Below, piece after piece: positions 16,413 through 24,736 of a DNA stretch of 41,623 bases; position 1 is the first letter of the stretch; each line of letters opens with the position of its first letter. The notes under the pieces were generated by a model. The model had not been told where the DNA came from and made no database searches. It saw only the letters and a list, made by a program, of their open reading frames with translations. The stretch spans positions 1 to 41,623 of IMG/VR virus record IMGVR_UViG_3300038701_003623. One strand, 5' to 3'. The position numbers and the translations under genes are program-made. Source of the stretch: a virus.

Positions 16413-18484
16413 TGCCCGAGGCGGTCCTGATCGCGGGCTCCATCGCGGCGACGGCGGCGGCGAGCGCGGTGGCCGGGCCGCTCGGCACGGTCATCGTCGG
16501 CTCCATCACGGTCGGCACGGTGGTCGGCGCCACCATCGCGGTCGGCTCGACGCTGCTGGCCGCGGAGCTGCAGAGCCGCGACTCCGCCGCGCTCACGGGC
16601 GGACAGGGCGTGGACGAGGCGGGCGTCTCCACGCGGGTGTCGTCGGCGCTGCGCCGGTGGCGCGTGCTCGGCGCCGCGAAGACGGCCGGCGCGTTCCTCG
16701 CCTACGACATCGGAGAGGACGGCGACCTCTGGCAGCTGATCGCGGTCGCGTCCCACCGCATCGACGGGATCGTGGAACACCGGCTCGACGGGCGCCCGGT
16801 GACGCTGGACGGGGACGGCTGGGTGACGGCGCCGCAGAAGTGGGCGGGCCGCGTGCAGATCCTGACGCGGAGCGGCGGGCACAACGTGACCTTCCCGCAG
16901 CTCGTGGCGCAGCTGCCATACTGGACGGACGATCACGTCGGACGCGGCATCGCGCAGGTCGCGATCCGCCAGCGGCCGGTGGAGTCGGGGATCCTGCAGC
17001 GGGTCTACCCGCGCCGCCGCCTGCAGTGGACGGGGATCGTGCGCGGCGACGACCAGGTTTGGGATCCGCGCACCGACACGACCGGCTGGACCGACAACGC
17101 GGCGCTGCACCTGCTGCGGTTCCTCACGCTCGACCCGCTGGACGGCGGCTGCGGCGTGCCGCTCGCGAAGATCAACGTGCCGACGTTCAAGCGGGCCGCG
17201 GACGTCTGCGACGAGCAGCTCCCGCTGGCAAACGGCGGGACGCAGGCGCGCTGGAGCGTCGGCGGCGTGCTGGAGTTCGCGGAGGATCGCCGCACGGCGT
17301 TCCGCGAGCTGCTCTCGGCGCTCGACGGGGACCTGCGGTTCGACGATCAGGGGCGCTGGGCGCTGCGGCTCGACCCCACCGAGCGGATCGTCCGGCTGAC
17401 GGAGGATCACGTGCTCGGCCTCGAGGTCGGCCCGGGCACGCCGGCCTACGAGCGGGCGACCCGCGTGGCGCCGGTGATCCGCTCGGCGCAGCACGACTAT
17501 CGGGAGATCACCCTCCCGCCGCGGAAGGTGCCGGGCGCGACGGGCCCGACGCAGCAGATCGCGATGGAGCTCAAGCTGGTGCAGTCGCACGCGCAGGCGC
17601 AGCGGATCGCGAAGCGGCGCATTTCGCGCGAGTGGCCGGACTACGCGGCGACGGCGGTGATCACGCTGGCGGCGGCGCGGCGGGTGCAGTCCTTCGGGAC
17701 CGTCCTGCTCGACGTGCCCGGAACGCCGAGGGTGTGGCGGTGGCTGGTGCAGCGGGTCCGCAAGGACGTCACGAACGGGACGGCAACGCTCGACCTGATC
17801 TCCCTGCCGCTGGGCTTCGCCCTATGGGATCGCGAGGACGAGGAGCCCGAGGGCCTGCCGTCCCTGCCGGAGACCGAGGGCACGGTCGCGGCGCCGGCGG
17901 GCGTGACGGTGGTGGCGACGGTGGTGGCCACGGACGGCGGCCGGGCCAACGCGCTGCGCGTCGCCTGGGCGCCGCCCTCGGACCCGTCCCTCTCGGCCGA
18001 GCTGCAGGTGGCGGAGGCGGGGACCGGCGAGTGGTCGGGGGCCGGCACGGCCCCGGCGGTCATCGGCCGGCTGGACTCGCGCGTGCTCTACCGGGGCCGC
18101 GACTACGACGTCCGCATCCGCTTTGCCGGTCCGGACGGCGCGGCGACCGAGTGGACCGAGGTCGAGGCCACGGAGGTCTCGGCGGCCGGCACGCAGCCGA
18201 ACGCCTGCACCGGGCTGAGCGCCCTCGTGCTGGACGGCGAGGTCACGGTTTCGGCGACGGCGCCGGCGTCGGGCCCGGTGGAGCGGGTGCAGTTCCGCTT
18301 CGCCACGGTCGACGATTTCGCCGCGTCGAGCTTCCTCGCCTCGCGTGCCGCGGATGCCGGCGACTCGGTCGAGGCGACCCGCGCGAACCTCGCCGCGGGG
18401 ACCTACTACGCGTGGGCGCGGGCGCGCTCGGCGGAAGACGTCGACGGGCCGCCGACCGCGTCCGTGTCGTTCACGATTCTCTAG
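16412..18484 (+). CDS. Tail tip attachment protein (gpJ/central fibre-like)
   Basis: The 690-residue product opens with a Gly/Ala/Val-rich hydrophobic segment (about residues 3-55), typical of gpJ-like and gpI-like tip proteins. Then come a tail-hub region (residues 75-480, with RQRPVESGILQRVYPRRRL and ARWSVGGVLEFAEDRRTAF) and two C-terminal fibronectin-type III-like modules (GRANALRVAWAPPSDPSLSA; TYYAWARARSAEDVDGPPTA). It would form the tip spike used in host contact and ejection. ATG overlaps the preceding stop. Confidence 0.82.
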   Translation: MPEAVLIAGSIAATAAASAVAGPLGTVIVGSITVGTVVGATIAVGSTLLAAELQSRDSAALTGGQGVDEAGVSTRVSSALRRWRVLGAAKTAGAFLAYDIGEDGDLWQLIAVASHRIDGIVEHRLDGRPVTLDGDGWVTAPQKWAGRVQILTRSGGHNVTFPQLVAQLPYWTDDHVGRGIAQVAIRQRPVESGILQRVYPRRRLQWTGIVRGDDQVWDPRTDTTGWTDNAALHLLRFLTLDPLDGGCGVPLAKINVPTFKRAADVCDEQLPLANGGTQARWSVGGVLEFAEDRRTAFRELLSALDGDLRFDDQGRWALRLDPTERIVRLTEDHVLGLEVGPGTPAYERATRVAPVIRSAQHDYREITLPPRKVPGATGPTQQIAMELKLVQSHAQAQRIAKRRISREWPDYAATAVITLAAARRVQSFGTVLLDVPGTPRVWRWLVQRVRKDVTNGTATLDLISLPLGFALWDREDEEPEGLPSLPETEGTVAAPAGVTVVATVVATDGGRANALRVAWAPPSDPSLSAELQVAEAGTGEWSGAGTAPAVIGRLDSRVLYRGRDYDVRIRFAGPDGAATEWTEVEATEVSAAGTQPNACTGLSALVLDGEVTVSATAPASGPVERVQFRFATVDDFAASSFLASRAADAGDSVEATRANLAAGTYYAWARARSAEDVDGPPTASVSFTIL

Positions 18485-18493
18485 GAGGGGCGC

Positions 18494-20509
18494 ATGGCTC
18501 GCACGGATCCCGGCGACGTCTGGCAGGCGGACGCCGCGGTGGCGAAGTCCGACGTGGTGCAGTGGGCGCGCGAGACCGACGCTCGCTCGATCTACCAGTC
18601 GATCGAGGAGCTCGAGGGCGCGTCGGTCGCCGGCGCGGGAACCTCGGTCCGCATGGTGCAGGTGGCGGGCTACACGAACCCGGGCGACCTGCCGGCGCCG
18701 ATGTCGCTGCGCTACCGCGCGACGCCGGCCACGCACGACGCCTGCTGGCAGAGCGTCGACGGCGCGTACTGGGAGCTGGTGACGGAGGTGGTCTCGCCGC
18801 GCCACCTCGGCGCGGCCTGGGACGGCAGCACCGACGACACCGACGCGATCAACGCCGCGGCGGTCTATGCGCGCGAGAAGCTCGTACCGATGCGTCTGCC
18901 CGAGGGCGAGGGCTACGCGGCGAGCACGCTCTACCTCGGCGGCGTCAACGTGTTCGGCGCCGGCGGGCCGTCGAACACCGCGTGGGTCGGGACCAAGACC
19001 TTCATCAAGTCGGACGCCAATCCGATGGTTTCGATGTGCGTCGACGCGGCGACGGCGCAGACGTTCCAGCACACGCTCTGGCAGGGCTGGGGCCTCCGCG
19101 AGGGCCCGGGCGCCCCGGCCGCGATCGAGCTGTGGGACGTGGCGTCGTATGGCTACCGCGTCGGCGCATGGCTCGGCCGCGGCCATCTGCACGTCGCGGC
19201 GACGACGGACACGCCGGCCGAGACCGGGAACGAGGGCGCCGGGCAGATCATCCTGCGGGACATGAGCTTTCAGGAGATCGGCGGCTGGGCGGTCAACTGC
19301 TACAACCTGTTCGGCAAGAGCCTGATCGAAAACTGCATGTTCCGCGACGCCGGCTGCGAGGCGGCGGCGACCGAGGGCGATCCCGCCGCGGGCGGCTGCA
19401 TCAACGTGTCGGCCGGGACCGTGGACCTCCGGATCGTCAACTGCCACGGGTTCGCCAACTCGCACACCACGTTGGCATGGCGCGGAAAGGGGACCTTCCT
19501 CCGCGTCGGCGCCGCGAAGGCCGACACGGACGCGCTGAACCGCAAGTGGCAGCTCACCGGCAACATCAAGATCGACGAGTGCCACGGCGAAGGCTTCGAG
19601 CGCCCGCTGGACCTGCGCAGCTGCGCAGGGCTCCAGCCGGGGTCGCTGGTCGCGAACGGCGGCTCCGGCGGCGAGGTGCGGATCGGGTATCCGGGCAACC
19701 CGGCCGACGCCATCCGGGGCTGCATGGGCTACACGCGCGTGGTCAACGCCGACGTGCTGGACGTCGCCGGTCCGAACCTGGACCGCGGCATGATCGAGAA
19801 CGGGACGCCGGCGACCGGCATGGCCTATCGCTACTGGCGCGGGGCGCACGTCCGCTTCGCGCCGCAGATGGCGCTGCAGCAGGACTCAATCGTGGCCACC
19901 GGGCTGACGCTGACGCCCGAGGCGACGCCCACGGATCACCCGGATCTCGCCAGCCTCGAGGACGGCACGCCGTGGCGCCCGCTGCTGGTCACGCCGTCCG
20001 TCCCGGCCACGCCGCTATCCAACGAGCTGCCGAAGTTCGGGACCAGCGGCGGGTCGCTGTCCGGCTGGACCGGAACGGACATCTCGGGCGACGCCTCGGG
20101 CTCGGTCTCGGTCGAGCCGCACTACGTCGAGCTGACGAAGTACCGCGTGGAGTACTCGGCCAGCCTGACCGCGGGCGACCTGATGACGGCGATGGTGTGG
20201 TGGCGGTGCCAGGGCGCGCTCGGCGACGTGGGCATGGCGAACATGATCCTGGAGATGCAGGACGGCTCGTCCGGCGTCGTGATCTCGCGGGCGGTGGGGA
20301 CCGGGACCAACACCGGCTCGCTCGAGTTCTTCCGCGCCTTCAACTTCAAGGTGCCGTCCGGGGGAACGGTGGTGTTCCGGATCTCGAACAGCGACGGCAC
20401 GGCCGTGCGCGCCTGGACGCCCATCCTCGTGCCCGGCGCGCTGGCGCCGCTGGGCGAGGACCCGCCCGCGCTCTGGCCGGCGCGCGGCGAGATGATTTCG
20501 ACGTTCTGA
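18494..20509 (+). CDS. Tailspike with pectate-lyase-like beta helix
   Basis: The 671-residue product has a head-binding N-terminus (residues 1-95). The hallmark entry to a pectate-lyase/right-handed beta-helix fold is VSPRHLGAAWDGSTDDTDAI at about 98-117. Repeating short strands continue to about residue 440, and a beta-sandwich-like C-terminal domain may bind carbohydrate. Tailspikes of this form bind or degrade capsule or O-antigen. A strong AGGAGGGG site precedes ATG 18494. The catalytic acids cannot be assigned by eye. Confidence 0.82.
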   Translation: MARTDPGDVWQADAAVAKSDVVQWARETDARSIYQSIEELEGASVAGAGTSVRMVQVAGYTNPGDLPAPMSLRYRATPATHDACWQSVDGAYWELVTEVVSPRHLGAAWDGSTDDTDAINAAAVYAREKLVPMRLPEGEGYAASTLYLGGVNVFGAGGPSNTAWVGTKTFIKSDANPMVSMCVDAATAQTFQHTLWQGWGLREGPGAPAAIELWDVASYGYRVGAWLGRGHLHVAATTDTPAETGNEGAGQIILRDMSFQEIGGWAVNCYNLFGKSLIENCMFRDAGCEAAATEGDPAAGGCINVSAGTVDLRIVNCHGFANSHTTLAWRGKGTFLRVGAAKADTDALNRKWQLTGNIKIDECHGEGFERPLDLRSCAGLQPGSLVANGGSGGEVRIGYPGNPADAIRGCMGYTRVVNADVLDVAGPNLDRGMIENGTPATGMAYRYWRGAHVRFAPQMALQQDSIVATGLTLTPEATPTDHPDLASLEDGTPWRPLLVTPSVPATPLSNELPKFGTSGGSLSGWTGTDISGDASGSVSVEPHYVELTKYRVEYSASLTAGDLMTAMVWWRCQGALGDVGMANMILEMQDGSSGVVISRAVGTGTNTGSLEFFRAFNFKVPSGGTVVFRISNSDGTAVRAWTPILVPGALAPLGEDPPALWPARGEMISTF

Positions 20510-20519
20510 GGAGGGGACG

Positions 20520-20891
20520 ATGGCGACCTTCGGCGATCACCTGCTCGACAACGGGCTGTCGGGCCTCGACGACTGCGACGGGCTCTATCTCTGCTCGCAG
20601 GCCCCGGCGACCTACGCCGAGGCGACCGCCACCTATGCGCTGGGCTCCAAGGCCTCGCCCACGATCGGCGCGGCGGCGGCGCGCTCGCCCTCGGGGCGCC
20701 GGCGCACGGTGGCGCAGATCACGGACGGCTCGGTGACCGCGAGCGGCACGCCCACGCACTACGCGCTGGTGGACTCGGTGGGCGAGCGGCTCCTGCTGGT
20801 CGCCGCGCTGGACGCCGCGCAGGCGCTGGTGAGCGGCAACACCTTTTCCCTCTCGGCGCTCGACGTCGGGTTCCCTGCGACGGCGGAGTGA
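20520..20891 (+). CDS. Small structural protein next to tailspike
   Basis: The 123-residue product has a recurring phage-type pattern: an N-terminal acidic stretch (LDNGLSGLDDCDGLYLCSQ), then small beta strands (HYALVDSVGERLLLVAALD). Short proteins of this type are found in tail fibre regions of alphaproteobacterial phages, where they are thought to be virion or fibre accessory subunits. A GAGGAGGGG ribosome site precedes ATG 20520. No enzymatic motif seen. Confidence 0.65.
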   Translation: MATFGDHLLDNGLSGLDDCDGLYLCSQAPATYAEATATYALGSKASPTIGAAAARSPSGRRRTVAQITDGSVTASGTPTHYALVDSVGERLLLVAALDAAQALVSGNTFSLSALDVGFPATAE

Positions 20892-20895
20892 CGTG

Positions 20896-21342
20896 ATGAG
20901 CCTGACGACCATTCGCGAGGATCTCGACGCCGCGGTGAACGCGGCGCGGCGCATCCACGGGCGGGCGGAGCGGCTGGCCGCCGCCTCCGGCGTGAGCGTG
21001 GCGGAGCTGATCAGCTTCATCAACGGCTCGCAGGGCGACTTCGAGCATGTCGCGCCGCTGCTTGAGCGTCCGCCCGAGGAGGTGCAGACGGCGGCGGTCG
21101 CGGAATACGGGAGTCGCGCGCCGGCGAACATCCAGGGCATCATCACCGCGGCGCGCGAGGCGGGCGTGGCGGCGGTGACCGCGGCGCGGACGGTCTACGA
21201 GACCGCGCCGGCTCGCGACCAGGTGTGGGTCGAGGCCACCGCGCGCTACGAGGGCCGGGCGCTGGGGGCCTCGGCCGGGGCGGCGCTGGCGGAGCCGATG
21301 GCGGCGCTGGCCGAGGCGCTGGCGCCGGTGGCGAGGCGCTGA
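20896..21342 (+). CDS. Helical accessory protein of the fibre region
   Basis: The 148-residue product is mainly alpha-helical (TTIREDLDAAVNAARRIHGR; GIITAAREAGVAAVTAARTV). It contains VAELISFINGSQGDFEHVAP, possibly a small helical bundle. I choose ATG 20896 because GGAG at 20885-20888 is seven bases upstream; an in-frame GTG three bases earlier is possible. It may be a fibre assembly or virion accessory protein. Family unrecognised. Confidence 0.6.
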   Translation: MSLTTIREDLDAAVNAARRIHGRAERLAAASGVSVAELISFINGSQGDFEHVAPLLERPPEEVQTAAVAEYGSRAPANIQGIITAAREAGVAAVTAARTVYETAPARDQVWVEATARYEGRALGASAGAALAEPMAALAEALAPVARR

Positions 21343-21344
21343 GC

Positions 21345-22280
21345 GTGGTGGACAAGACGTCGCTTGGGTCGGCCGGGCTCGGGACGTTCCGCGTGCCTGA
21401 CGGGACGCTCGAGGTGCGGTTTGATCCGAGCGATCCCGGCGGCTGGGCGGAGGGGGTGACGTCGACCGGGCTGACGGTCGCGGTGCGGGATGCGGCGGGG
21501 GCGGTGCAGTTCGGAACGGTGAGCGTGGACGTGACGCGGGCGGCGGCGGGCGACGCCGACGTCCTGTCCTACCTCGCCGCGGTCGAGACCGCGGACGGTC
21601 AGGCGCTCGAGACCGGCGTCGCCGATGCCGTGGACGCGCTGGTCGCCGGACTCAAGGCGGATGGAGTGTGGGCGGATCTGACCTATGCCGCGATCCTCGC
21701 GGGGCCGCGGACGCTGGCGGGCGCGATCGTGCCGTTGAAAGGTGACGCTCCGACGTCGGTTGGGTTTGGAAGCGGCGATCTGAATCGGGCGACGGGCCTG
21801 CTCGGAGACGGCGCCGGAAAGCGGTTGACGACGGCATATCTCGAGAACGACTTCCCGGCGAACGACCGGCACGCCGCGGTCTGGATGACGGAAGCGGACA
21901 CGCGGGTCGGGATCGGGCGCTTTCTGATCTCTGCGGGTGCCGGTGCGCCTAGCATTCTGCTCGGCGACGGCGGTGGTGGGGCCAACCTGCGCATTCGCTT
22001 CGTCAGTTCGACCACGCGAAGCGCCGGGTCGAATTTCGATTTCTTCGTGCCGGGGCTCATCGGCGCGACCCGCAGTTCGGCGGCGTCCTACACCGTGCGG
22101 AGCGGCGCATCGCTCGACGTCATCAACGACGCCTCGGTCAGCCCGCAGAGCGGAACCTTCGAGGTGCTCGATGGCGGCGCGGCCCGAGTGGCGTGGGTGT
22201 CACTGGGTGCGGCGACGGATCTCGGCGCCGTGCGGGCGCGCGTCGGCGGTTACCTGGACGCGATCGGAGCGATCCTTTGA
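21345..22280 (+). CDS. Concanavalin-like receptor-side protein
   Basis: The 311-residue product begins at a GTG (two in a row at 21345 and 21348). After an N-terminal spacer the segment LNRATGLLGDGAGKRLTTAY, continued by NDRHAAVWMTE, fits a jelly-roll (concanavalin/LamG-like) domain common in phage tail proteins. The C-terminal part is beta-rich. Its location after the tailspike suggests a second receptor-binding or decoration subunit. Base composition near 21740-22080 is a little less GC-rich than its neighbours. Confidence 0.65.
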   Translation: MVDKTSLGSAGLGTFRVPDGTLEVRFDPSDPGGWAEGVTSTGLTVAVRDAAGAVQFGTVSVDVTRAAAGDADVLSYLAAVETADGQALETGVADAVDALVAGLKADGVWADLTYAAILAGPRTLAGAIVPLKGDAPTSVGFGSGDLNRATGLLGDGAGKRLTTAYLENDFPANDRHAAVWMTEADTRVGIGRFLISAGAGAPSILLGDGGGGANLRIRFVSSTTRSAGSNFDFFVPGLIGATRSSAASYTVRSGASLDVINDASVSPQSGTFEVLDGGAARVAWVSLGAATDLGAVRARVGGYLDAIGAIL

Positions 22281-22750
22281 TGTTCACCGTCCCGCCGCTC
22301 ACCGGCGACGTCGACCACGACGACGCGCCGGCGCTGATCGGCACGCTCGCGCCGACCGGCGGCGCGGCGCCCTACGAGGTGGTGCTGATCGGGCCGGGCC
22401 ATCTCGCCATCGCGGCGGATGCGGCGGCACCTGCCGGCGAGGCTGGCGCGCCGACGCTTGCGCAGAGTCAGGTGCTCGCCGCGGCGAGCGCCACCGCGCC
22501 GCCCGGCGTCTCGGGCGCGCCTGCGCTTGGCCAGCGTCACGCGCTGAGCGCGGCGAGCGCGACGGCGCCCGCGGGCGTGGCCGGCGCGCCGGATGCGGCG
22601 GACGGCTACGTCATCGGGGACTGGGGTGTGATGGGCGTGGCGCTGGGTCGCCGCCCCTCGCGGGTGCTGCGCGCCGCGCGGCCGGCGCGGGCCGTGTCCG
22701 GCGCCCGCGTGGATCGCTCGGTCAGCGGGCGGAGAGGGGAGGTCGCGTGA
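22280..22750 (+). CDS. Repeat-containing fibre-region protein
   Basis: The 156-residue product carries about three imperfect repeats of 22-23 residues. Each runs roughly A-A-x-A-x-A-P-x-G-x-x-G-A-P-x-L-x-Q-x-x-x-L (approximately residues 46-113). Short repeats with GAPxLGQxHxL occur in phage fibre-region proteins and may form an elongated shaft. The C-terminus is Arg-rich. ATG overlaps the previous stop by one base; the stop overlaps the next start. Confidence 0.6.
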   Translation: MFTVPPLTGDVDHDDAPALIGTLAPTGGAAPYEVVLIGPGHLAIAADAAAPAGEAGAPTLAQSQVLAAASATAPPGVSGAPALGQRHALSAASATAPAGVAGAPDAADGYVIGDWGVMGVALGRRPSRVLRAARPARAVSGARVDRSVSGRRGEVA

Positions 22751-23049
22751 TGCAGGTGCTACACGCTGGAGACTGGGTGGCGCTCGACGTGTCGCTGACC
22801 GAGGCGGACGGCTCGCCGCTCACGCCGGCCGGCAAGACCATCGAGGCGTCGGCGCTCGGCGAGGACGACAGCCGCGTGGGCGGGACGGTGCAGACCGTCG
22901 ACGGCGACGCCGGCAGCTACCGGGCGGTGTGGGCGGCCGGAGACCTGGCGGGCCGGTCGTGGACGCTGCAGGTGCGCGTCACCGAGGGCGCGGCGGTGGA
23001 GACGCTGATCGCCGAGCCGGCGTCGGTGCTCGCGTCGGCCTGGGCGTGA
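22750..23049 (+). CDS. Ig-like accessory baseplate/fibre protein
   Basis: The 99-residue product appears to be a single beta-sandwich. LHAGDWVALDVSLTEADGSP and LTPAGKTIEASALG resemble N-terminal domains of phage receptor-binding adaptors, which have an Ig-like layout. ATG 22750 directly follows a GTG and overlaps the previous stop. Probable role is structural, based on layout and neighbourhood only. Confidence 0.55.
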   Translation: MQVLHAGDWVALDVSLTEADGSPLTPAGKTIEASALGEDDSRVGGTVQTVDGDAGSYRAVWAAGDLAGRSWTLQVRVTEGAAVETLIAEPASVLASAWA

Positions 23050-23210
23050 TGCAGGCGAGGGTCGCGCCGGCCGGCGGGGTGGCCGCGGCGCAGCGTGCTC
23101 GGCCGCCGCGGGTGAGCGGTCGTTCGGATCGGCCGGGGGCGGCCGCGTTCACCGGCGCCGGGGGCGGCGCCACGTGGAGACGGCGGCGCCGCCGCCGGGG
23201 CGGGCGATGA
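23049..23210 (+). CDS. Small Arg-rich hypothetical protein
   Basis: The 53-residue reading begins at an ATG that shares one base with the previous stop (TGATG), the coupling used through this operon. It ends in a run of arginines (residues 45-51). No family can be named. It may be a true small gene or a spurious reading in a short gap. If real, its basic tail suggests nucleic-acid or membrane contact. Confidence 0.4.
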   Translation: MQARVAPAGGVAAAQRARPPRVSGRSDRPGAAAFTGAGGGATWRRRRRRRGGR

Positions 23211-23213
23211 CCA

Positions 23214-23477
23214 ATGGACAGAGAATCGGCACGAGCGCTGGAGCGGGCGCTCGAGGACCTGGTTGCGGCGCAGGATCTGGGCGCGGACGACGAGACGCTG
23301 ACGGCCGCGGAGCGCGCGGCGGTGAGGGCGCTCGTGCGGGATCCGCGCCTCACGGAGGTGCTGACGATGTACGAGACGCTGGCAACGCTGGGGCGCGTGG
23401 GGCGCTGGGCATGGCGGGGCCTGCTCGCACTGGGCGCGGGCCTGATCGCCTTCCGCGAGCTGCGCGGGCACTTCTGA
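23214..23477 (+). CDS. Small membrane-associated protein (holin candidate)
   Basis: The 87-residue product has an acidic helical N-terminal half and one hydrophobic segment near the C-terminus (about residues 64-80, WAWRGLLALGAGLIAF), followed by a short basic tail. A single membrane segment near a lysis cassette permits a holin or antiholin role, but such proteins vary widely. ATG 23214 lies 3 bases after the preceding stop. Confidence 0.5.
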   Translation: MDRESARALERALEDLVAAQDLGADDETLTAAERAAVRALVRDPRLTEVLTMYETLATLGRVGRWAWRGLLALGAGLIAFRELRGHF

Positions 23478-23497
23478 AGGCGGGCCATGTCGCCCTC

Positions 23498-23905
23498 GTG
23501 CTGGCGATCGCCAGCTACTGGATCCCAAAGGTGGCGCCGCCGGCGTCGTGGTGGTTCGAGGTGCACGAGCTGCACGTCTCGGACGCGGACGCCGGCGAGC
23601 CGGTGCTGCTGCGCTACACGCGGTCGATCCACAGGCCGTTCCGGGCCGACTGGATCGTGAGCGTGCGCGTGGTTTCGGCGGACCGGGCGCAGGAGGTGTG
23701 CGTCGGCAGCGCCAGCTCGCTGTACCGCCCCGACGCGGCGCTGCCGGCGGTGGCGGACCTCGAGTGGTTCACGGCCGGGGCCTGTCCGGCGCTCGCGCCC
23801 GGGACCTACCGGGTCGAGACGCATTGGCGACTGCGGCTCGGCTGGCCGTGGGGCGAGCGCGCGGTGACCGCGCGGTCTAACGTGTTCGTGGTCGGCGACG
23901 CCTGA
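23498..23905 (+). CDS. Exported/anchored phage protein of unknown role
   Basis: The 135-residue reading begins at GTG 23498, with a short hydrophobic N-terminus (LAIASYWIPKVAPPASWWFE). It is followed by a beta-rich domain containing VLLRYTRSIHRPFRADWIVS and ending PGTYRVETHWRLRLGWPWGE. Proteins of this shape are found in lysis-region neighbourhoods of alphaproteobacterial phages. Two cysteines (in QEVCVG and GACPAL) could form a disulfide. The start is uncertain because no strong ribosome site lies before it. Confidence 0.55.
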   Translation: MLAIASYWIPKVAPPASWWFEVHELHVSDADAGEPVLLRYTRSIHRPFRADWIVSVRVVSADRAQEVCVGSASSLYRPDAALPAVADLEWFTAGACPALAPGTYRVETHWRLRLGWPWGERAVTARSNVFVVGDA

Positions 23906-23943
23906 CCGCGAGCCGTCAAGGAATCCTTGCGTGCTGACGATCC

Positions 23944-23985
23944 GGGCCCGTCGCGCCGCCGCGTGATCCCGCGGGCGGCGGGCCC
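23944..23985 (+). terminator. Strong hairpin between fibre-region and lysis genes
   Basis: GGGCCCG at 23944-23950 can pair with CGGGCCC at 23979-23985, and inner GC-rich arms add pairs with bulges. No T-run follows, so it may be a pause, an mRNA processing point or a partial terminator rather than a full intrinsic terminator. A short CAAGGA/TCCTTG dyad (23917-23929) precedes it. Confidence 0.4.
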
Positions 23986-24012
23986 TCCCATCCCTGAAAT
24001 CAGGAGACGACG

Positions 24013-24246
24013 ATGCGAGGAATCGCAGTAGCGGGCGCCGTGGCGCTCGCCCTGGCGGCGTGCTCGAGCGCCGAGCGCGCGGCCCTCCGGGCGGAGATCG
24101 AAACAGCGGTGCAGGGCGCGCCGGAGGCGGACCCTCGGCACATCGCGAACGTCTGCCTCGGCCAGAGCGAGCCGCTCACCTTCATCGGGCCGATCCTCCG
24201 CGCCCGCTGCGCGTCGGCGCTTGAGCGGATCGGGGTGGCGCCGTGA
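24013..24246 (+). CDS. Small lipoprotein, possible outer-membrane spanin
   Basis: The 77-residue product begins with a lipoprotein signal: a positive N-terminus, hydrophobic core and LAAC box with acylated Cys at about residue 17. Size and position in the lysis region fit an o-spanin (Rz1-like) or a superinfection exclusion lipoprotein. CAGGAGACG just upstream is a good ribosome site. Two later cysteines (NVCLG, RARCAS) could form a disulfide. No i-spanin partner is obvious. Confidence 0.6.
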   Translation: MRGIAVAGAVALALAACSSAERAALRAEIETAVQGAPEADPRHIANVCLGQSEPLTFIGPILRARCASALERIGVAP

Positions 24247-24497
24247 GCGGCGGCGGGAAGCGGGCGCTTCGGCGCAAGGCGGAGGGCCAGCTGCGCCACG
24301 CCCTCAACACCGTGGCGGCGTCTCTGCTGCTGCTGATCGGCCTTCGCGCGGGCCTCGAGGCGGAGGCGGGCGCGACGATCGCGCAGGTCCTGGCGCCGCA
24401 CCTGACGGAGGTGGCGGCGGTGTCGGTGGGCCCGCTGGCGGCGCATCTGTGGAGCTGGTTCGCGCCCGAGAAGCGCAGCGCCGCGACGGACGGCTGA
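24243..24497 (+). CDS. Two-segment membrane protein (holin candidate)
   Basis: The 84-residue product begins with a GTG overlapping the lipoprotein stop. A basic N-terminus is followed by a hydrophobic helix (about residues 20-40), a short acidic turn, a second apolar segment (about 55-75) and a charged tail. That is class II holin-like topology. It is the last gene before the late-operon hairpin and attP. Confidence 0.55.
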   Translation: MSGGGKRALRRKAEGQLRHALNTVAASLLLLIGLRAGLEAEAGATIAQVLAPHLTEVAAVSVGPLAAHLWSWFAPEKRSAATDG

Positions 24498-24505
24498 GCC
24501 CGGCG

Positions 24506-24549
24506 CCGGCCCCCTGCCCGGCCCTTGAGTCGGGCTGGAAGGGGGCCGG
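24506..24549 (+). terminator. Late-operon terminator hairpin
   Basis: A perfect 10-bp stem, CCGGCCCCCT (24506-24515) with AGGGGGCCGG (24540-24549), encloses an inner GCCCG/CGGGC pair. It lies 8 bases after the last late gene and before the attachment region. It lacks a strong T-run, so termination efficiency is uncertain. Confidence 0.6.
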
Positions 24550-24552
24550 GGC

Positions 24553-24561
24553 GGTTTGCGG
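24553..24561 (+). repeat. Arm-type integrase site, copy 1
   Basis: GGTTTGCGG, left of the core. Two upstream bases (GC) are shared with copy 3. One of four near-identical 9-mers in the attachment region and none noticed in the neighbouring genes by eye; probable site for the integrase N-terminal domain. Confidence 0.5.
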
Positions 24562-24604
24562 AATCGTGGCAAGCTATTGACCTGAGCGGGATCAAGTCGC
24601 GTTT

Positions 24605-24613
24605 GGTTTGCAG
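24605..24613 (+). repeat. Arm-type integrase site, copy 2
   Basis: GGTTTGCAG, left of the core, differs from the others at one base. It is in the same orientation as the other copies, about 26 bases before the tRNA-derived core. Confidence 0.45.
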
Positions 24614-24637
24614 TCAGCCTCTTGACGTCGCGCCCGA

Positions 24638-24690
24638 AGCAGCGGATTGCAAATCCGTGTACACCGGTTCGATTCCGGTCGTCGCCTCCA
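24638..24690 (+). other. attP core: 3' fragment of a tRNA-Cys gene
   Basis: The stretch reproduces the anticodon arm (CGGATTGCAAATCCG, anticodon GCA at 24648-24650 within TTGCAAA), variable loop, T-arm (CCGGTTCGATTCCGG) and acceptor end (CGTCGCC, T, CCA ending at 24690) of tRNA-Cys. The matching 5' acceptor strand GGCGACG and a D-arm are not found upstream, so it is not a full tRNA. Phages that integrate in tRNA genes carry such 3' ends so that integration rebuilds the host tRNA. Its place between late genes and integrase marks attP. Confidence 0.85.
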
Positions 24691-24715
24691 ACCTTTAGCG
24701 GGCCGACTGGGGAGC

Positions 24716-24724
24716 GGTTTGCGG
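24716..24724 (+). repeat. Arm-type integrase site, copy 3
   Basis: GGTTTGCGG, right of the core, preceded by GC like copy 1. The starts of copies 3 and 4 are 12 bases apart, suggesting a cooperative pair on the integrase side. Confidence 0.5.
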
Positions 24725-24727
24725 GGT

Positions 24728-24736
24728 GGTTTGCGG
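24728..24736 (+). repeat. Arm-type integrase site, copy 4
   Basis: GGTTTGCGG, right of the core, next to copy 3. No further copy was noticed between it and the integrase stop at 24773. Confidence 0.5.

Noticed and set aside
16657-20736. A 1,359-residue plus-strand open frame across the tail tip and tailspike genes
   Set aside because: It is an alternate frame with Arg/Gly/Ala/Pro composition caused by high GC content, overlapping two clear genes (16412-18484 and 18494-20509).
24617-24690. A complete functional tRNA-Cys
   Set aside because: The anticodon, T and 3' acceptor parts are good, but the paired 5' acceptor and D-arm are absent, so it is an attachment-site fragment.
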